A stretch of 64,000 nt of DNA from Enterococcus pallens ATCC BAA-351 (GTDB lineage: Bacteria > Bacillota > Bacilli > Lactobacillales > Enterococcaceae), in the NCBI RefSeq assembly GCF_000407485.1, contig NZ_ASWD01000003.1, forward strand, positions 744,001-808,000. The letters run 5' to 3'. Position 1 is the stretch's first letter; each line of letters starts with the position of its first letter. Below, one piece after another: positions 61,954 through 64,000 of this stretch. The position numbers were made by a program, and so were the translations under genes. Under the pieces are notes generated by a model. The model ran no database searches. It was not told the origin of the DNA and saw only the letters and a list, made by a program, of their open reading frames with translations.

Positions 61954-62907
61954 TTAACTAAAGGTATTCGTTAAAACAATTTTCCCTTTGGCGTGATGGG
62001 TTTCACTCAATTGATGGGCTTCTTTCACACCATCAGCTGTTAAAGGAAACGTTTCGCCAACGATACTTTGCAATTTTCCTTTTTGCAATAACTCAGCCAA
62101 TTCCTGTAGCTGACCACCATCTGGATTTAACCAAATACTTTTAGCCAACAAGATATTGTATTCCTTAGCCAGCTCCAAAATTGGTGTGCCTACAATTGAA
62201 ATCAACCGGCCGCTTTCTGGTTTTAAAACCTTAAAGCTTTTCGCTTGGATCTCGCCGCCCATTGTATCAAAGACTAAATCGATATCGCTTAAGACTTCTG
62301 AAAAATCAGTCGTGTGGTAATCAATCACTTGATCAGCCCCTAATTTCTTCAGCCATTCATGGTTCTTTGCACTAGCGGTAGTGATTACCTCAGCCCCAGC
62401 ATTTTTAGCCAGCTGAATAGCAAACATACCTACCCCGCCAGCACCAGCATGGATTAAGACTTTTTCACCAGCCTTTAAATGACCATGGGTGAATAACGCT
62501 TGATAAGCAGTTAAACCTGCCAAGGGAACAGCCGCAGCTTCTTCAAAGGAAATATTTTCAGGCAATTTAGCCAACAGATGATCATCGACAATCGTGTAGT
62601 CGGCATAGGTTCCAAAACGGGTCGTTTCAGGTCGGGCAAAGACTTGATCTCCTACCTGCCAATCCTTTACTTGGTCCCCTACTTCTACGATTTCACCCGC
62701 AACATCCCAGCCTAAAATGATGGGGAATTCCCAAGGCATCATTTGACTTAAATATCCTTCACGCAGCTTCCAATCAATTGGATTGACTGAAGTTGCTTTA
62801 ACCTTCACGATTACTTGATTCGCTTCTAATTCCGGCAGCTCCACTGTATCTTCTACTAATTGGTCGGCTCCGCCGTATTGATTTATCACAATTGCTCTAG
62901 TTTTCAT
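61954..62907 (-). CDS. NADP-dependent oxidoreductase (quinone/zinc-independent MDR family)
   Basis: MDR reductase of 317 residues. MKTRAIVINQYGGADQLVEDTVE opens the family, then IDWKLREGYLS and PIILGWDVAGEIVEVG (about 60-75). The NADPH loop is LIHAGAGGVGMFAIQLAKNAGA (about 145-166). No zinc ligands are visible. ATG 62907 is preferred because GGAGGG lies seven bases upstream; codons to 63018 lack a start signal. Reduction of quinones or enals is the likely activity. It starts just downstream of the DUF1722 gene. Confidence 0.9.
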   Translation of the reverse strand: MKTRAIVINQYGGADQLVEDTVELPELEANQVIVKVKATSVNPIDWKLREGYLSQMMPWEFPIILGWDVAGEIVEVGDQVKDWQVGDQVFARPETTRFGTYADYTIVDDHLLAKLPENISFEEAAAVPLAGLTAYQALFTHGHLKAGEKVLIHAGAGGVGMFAIQLAKNAGAEVITTASAKNHEWLKKLGADQVIDYHTTDFSEVLSDIDLVFDTMGGEIQAKSFKVLKPESGRLISIVGTPILELAKEYNILLAKSIWLNPDGGQLQELAELLQKGKLQSIVGETFPLTADGVKEAHQLSETHHAKGKIVLTNTFS

Positions 62908-62968
62908 TATGTATCCCTCCATCGTCCTCATTATAGAAGGTTTGCAGGAAAGAAGAAAACAATCTGCT

Positions 62969-63337
62969 TTAAGTGAATAGTTTAGAGTCCGTAAGGTATT
63001 GATTGGGATATTTTTCATTTAAATAGCGTAAATAAGCTAAGGCCTCATCCTTTGTTTCACTGATAGCAGTCAGCTTCTGGTAAAAAGTTGCTCGTTCATC
63101 CGAGGTAGCCTGCTTTTTATAGTAGCCCCACACATGTTCATAAGCATTGCGCATAGCTTTCGGATTAGCGGGAAGTTTTTGGATTCTTTGAAGACTTGCA
63201 ACAAAGCTTTTTTCCTTCTCTTCATCCCATTGATTTCCTGAGAAAAGCTGACGTAAGCTTAAATATTCTGCTTGTGAGCGCGCCATTACATAGTATTTCC
63301 AACGAGCCCATTCCTGTTGTGCTTCCCGCTGATTCAT
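62969..63337 (-). CDS. DUF1722 (YbgA-like) domain protein
   Basis: Soluble protein of 122 residues. The stretch YYVMARSQAEYLSLRQLF, LPANPKAMRNAYEHVWGYYKKQ and LRYLNEKYPNQYLTDSKLF match the DUF1722 domain found alone or at the end of photolyase-associated YbgA proteins. Function unknown. Its ATG overlaps the stop of the upstream hydrolase gene (ATGA), so both are translated together. Confidence 0.8.
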   Translation of the reverse strand: MNQREAQQEWARWKYYVMARSQAEYLSLRQLFSGNQWDEEKEKSFVASLQRIQKLPANPKAMRNAYEHVWGYYKKQATSDERATFYQKLTAISETKDEALAYLRYLNEKYPNQYLTDSKLFT

Positions 63338-64000
63338 GCCTCCACCTGCTTAGCAAAATAGTGTTGGCAGGCATAGATATAGTTCTCAATAAAGAAAGCA
63401 AAGGCCTCTTGAGAGATCGTCTGATCGAATTTCACCTGTGAAAACCCATGATAAGCCCCTGGAAAAACCTTTAAAGCAACTGGAATACCCACCGCCTTCA
63501 ACTGAGCTGCATACTGCAGGGTTTCATCATAAAAAGGTTCAATATCCCCCACGTAGGTAACTGCTGGCGGCAGCCCTGTATAGTCTTTGGCTCGAGCAGG
63601 GGCGGCATAAATAGGAACGTCGGGTGAATCCTTCAGCTTACCTAAATATAAATCCCAAGCAATCCGATTTGCTCGGCTATTCCAGACCGGCGCATGATTA
63701 TGCTTAGCTGAATCGGTCTGCATGCGATCATCCAGCATAGGGTACAGCGGCATCTGATAAGCAATGCTGACTTCCTGCTTGTCACGAGCCAGCATGGTCA
63801 AAGCGACAGTCAGTCCACCGCCAGCACTATTGCCGCCTACCATCAATTGATCCACACGACAGCCAAGACGCTCCCCATTTTCCTTTAACCATTTTAAGGC
63901 TAAATAGCTGTCATCTATGGCTGCTGGATACGAAGCATCAACACTCCGTCGATAATCCGGCGCCACAATGACACATGGATGGGCAGATAGAAGTGCTTCA
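63334..64000 (-). CDS. Alpha/beta hydrolase of the HSL/lipase family (5' end beyond window)
   Basis: C-terminal 222 codons or so of a serine esterase. The nucleophile elbow is GGNSAGGGL (the G-x-S-x-G motif), the acid is in YVGDIEPFYDE and the catalytic histidine is in GAYHGF near the end. The frame stays open to the last base of the window (reading LLSAHPCVIVAPDYR at the top), so the start and the HGGG oxyanion loop lie beyond it. Likely a short-chain or acetyl esterase. Coupled to the DUF1722 gene. Confidence 0.88.
   Translation of the reverse strand, partial: EALLSAHPCVIVAPDYRRSVDASYPAAIDDSYLALKWLKENGERLGCRVDQLMVGGNSAGGGLTVALTMLARDKQEVSIAYQMPLYPMLDDRMQTDSAKHNHAPVWNSRANRIAWDLYLGKLKDSPDVPIYAAPARAKDYTGLPPAVTYVGDIEPFYDETLQYAAQLKAVGIPVALKVFPGAYHGFSQVKFDQTISQEAFAFFIENYIYACQHYFAKQVEA

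Overview
The window is a stretch of low-GC Gram-positive chromosome that looks like Enterococcus. The evidence is strong AGGAGG-type ribosome binding sites, a glpK-glpO-glpF glycerol operon that uses an alpha-glycerophosphate oxidase, a Gls24/AmaP stress operon, Mga-like and TetR regulators, cre boxes, and an Fst-type toxin. The species cannot be fixed from this sequence alone. No rRNA, tRNA or CRISPR array was recognised.

Layout. 0-7 kb: housekeeping and stress genes (DUF441 membrane protein, quinone oxidoreductase, a toxin-antitoxin pair whose toxin is frameshifted, an ABC1/UbiB-type kinase, an SDR oxidoreductase, amaP-DUF2273-gls24). 7-11 kb: an aminosugar locus in which a RpiR regulator plus P1 peptidase diverges from nanE plus a PTS EIIBC, with a cre box lying inside the nanE promoter. 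11-25 kb: a long leftward operon for a surface structure. It contains a small membrane protein, a coiled-coil protein, a cytoplasmic protein, a canonical signal peptidase I, a small membrane protein, a glucosaminidase lipoprotein, a SipW-type signal peptidase, three exported proteins with SipW-type signal peptides, an LPQTG-anchored protein, a 1062-residue secreted protein, a membrane-anchored serine-recombinase-like protein without its catalytic serine, and a winged-helix protein with a degenerate receiver. 24.8-26.4 kb: a tyrosine integrase gene enclosed by two 17-bp palindromes that are exact inverted copies of each other, which suggests a self-inverting switch. 26.4-29.9 kb: a ComK-like regulator, DUF1659 and DUF2922 genes, an unknown gene and an Fst-like toxin.

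30-39 kb: two divergent operons that probably serve one nutritional task. Leftward are a cystine/dicarboxylate-type symporter, a double-cubane-cluster reductase and its ATPase activator. Rightward are an amino-acid ABC transporter (binding protein, two permeases, ATPase), an ornithine cyclodeaminase-family enzyme and a class V aminotransferase. A TGTGA-N6-TCACA palindrome (Crp/Fnr type) precedes the leftward operon. 39-42 kb: ParA-like ATPase, unknown partner and a nucleoid-associated protein. 41.7-44.3 kb: an ABC exporter with a divergent TetR gene, arranged like the heme exporter HrtBA and its regulator. 44.4-51.4 kb: glpF, glpO, glpK, an Mga-like regulator and an FAD oxidoreductase lacking the redox cysteine. 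51.6-64 kb: a secreted repeat protein, a large FtsX-type ABC transporter with a TetR gene, a DUF4767-like lipoprotein, a PFL/ACT pair, a nitroreductase, GNAT acetyltransferase, cyclase-family hydrolase, quinone oxidoreductase, DUF1722 protein and an alpha/beta hydrolase cut by the window end.

The best candidate for an undescribed system is 11.2-29.9 kb. It combines a SipW-dependent, possibly TasA-like extracellular structure with its own two signal peptidases and cell-wall hydrolase, a predicted integrase-driven invertible control segment, a ComK-family regulator and two unusual regulators built from dead enzyme folds. Functions are inferred from motifs and gene order; no database search was run.
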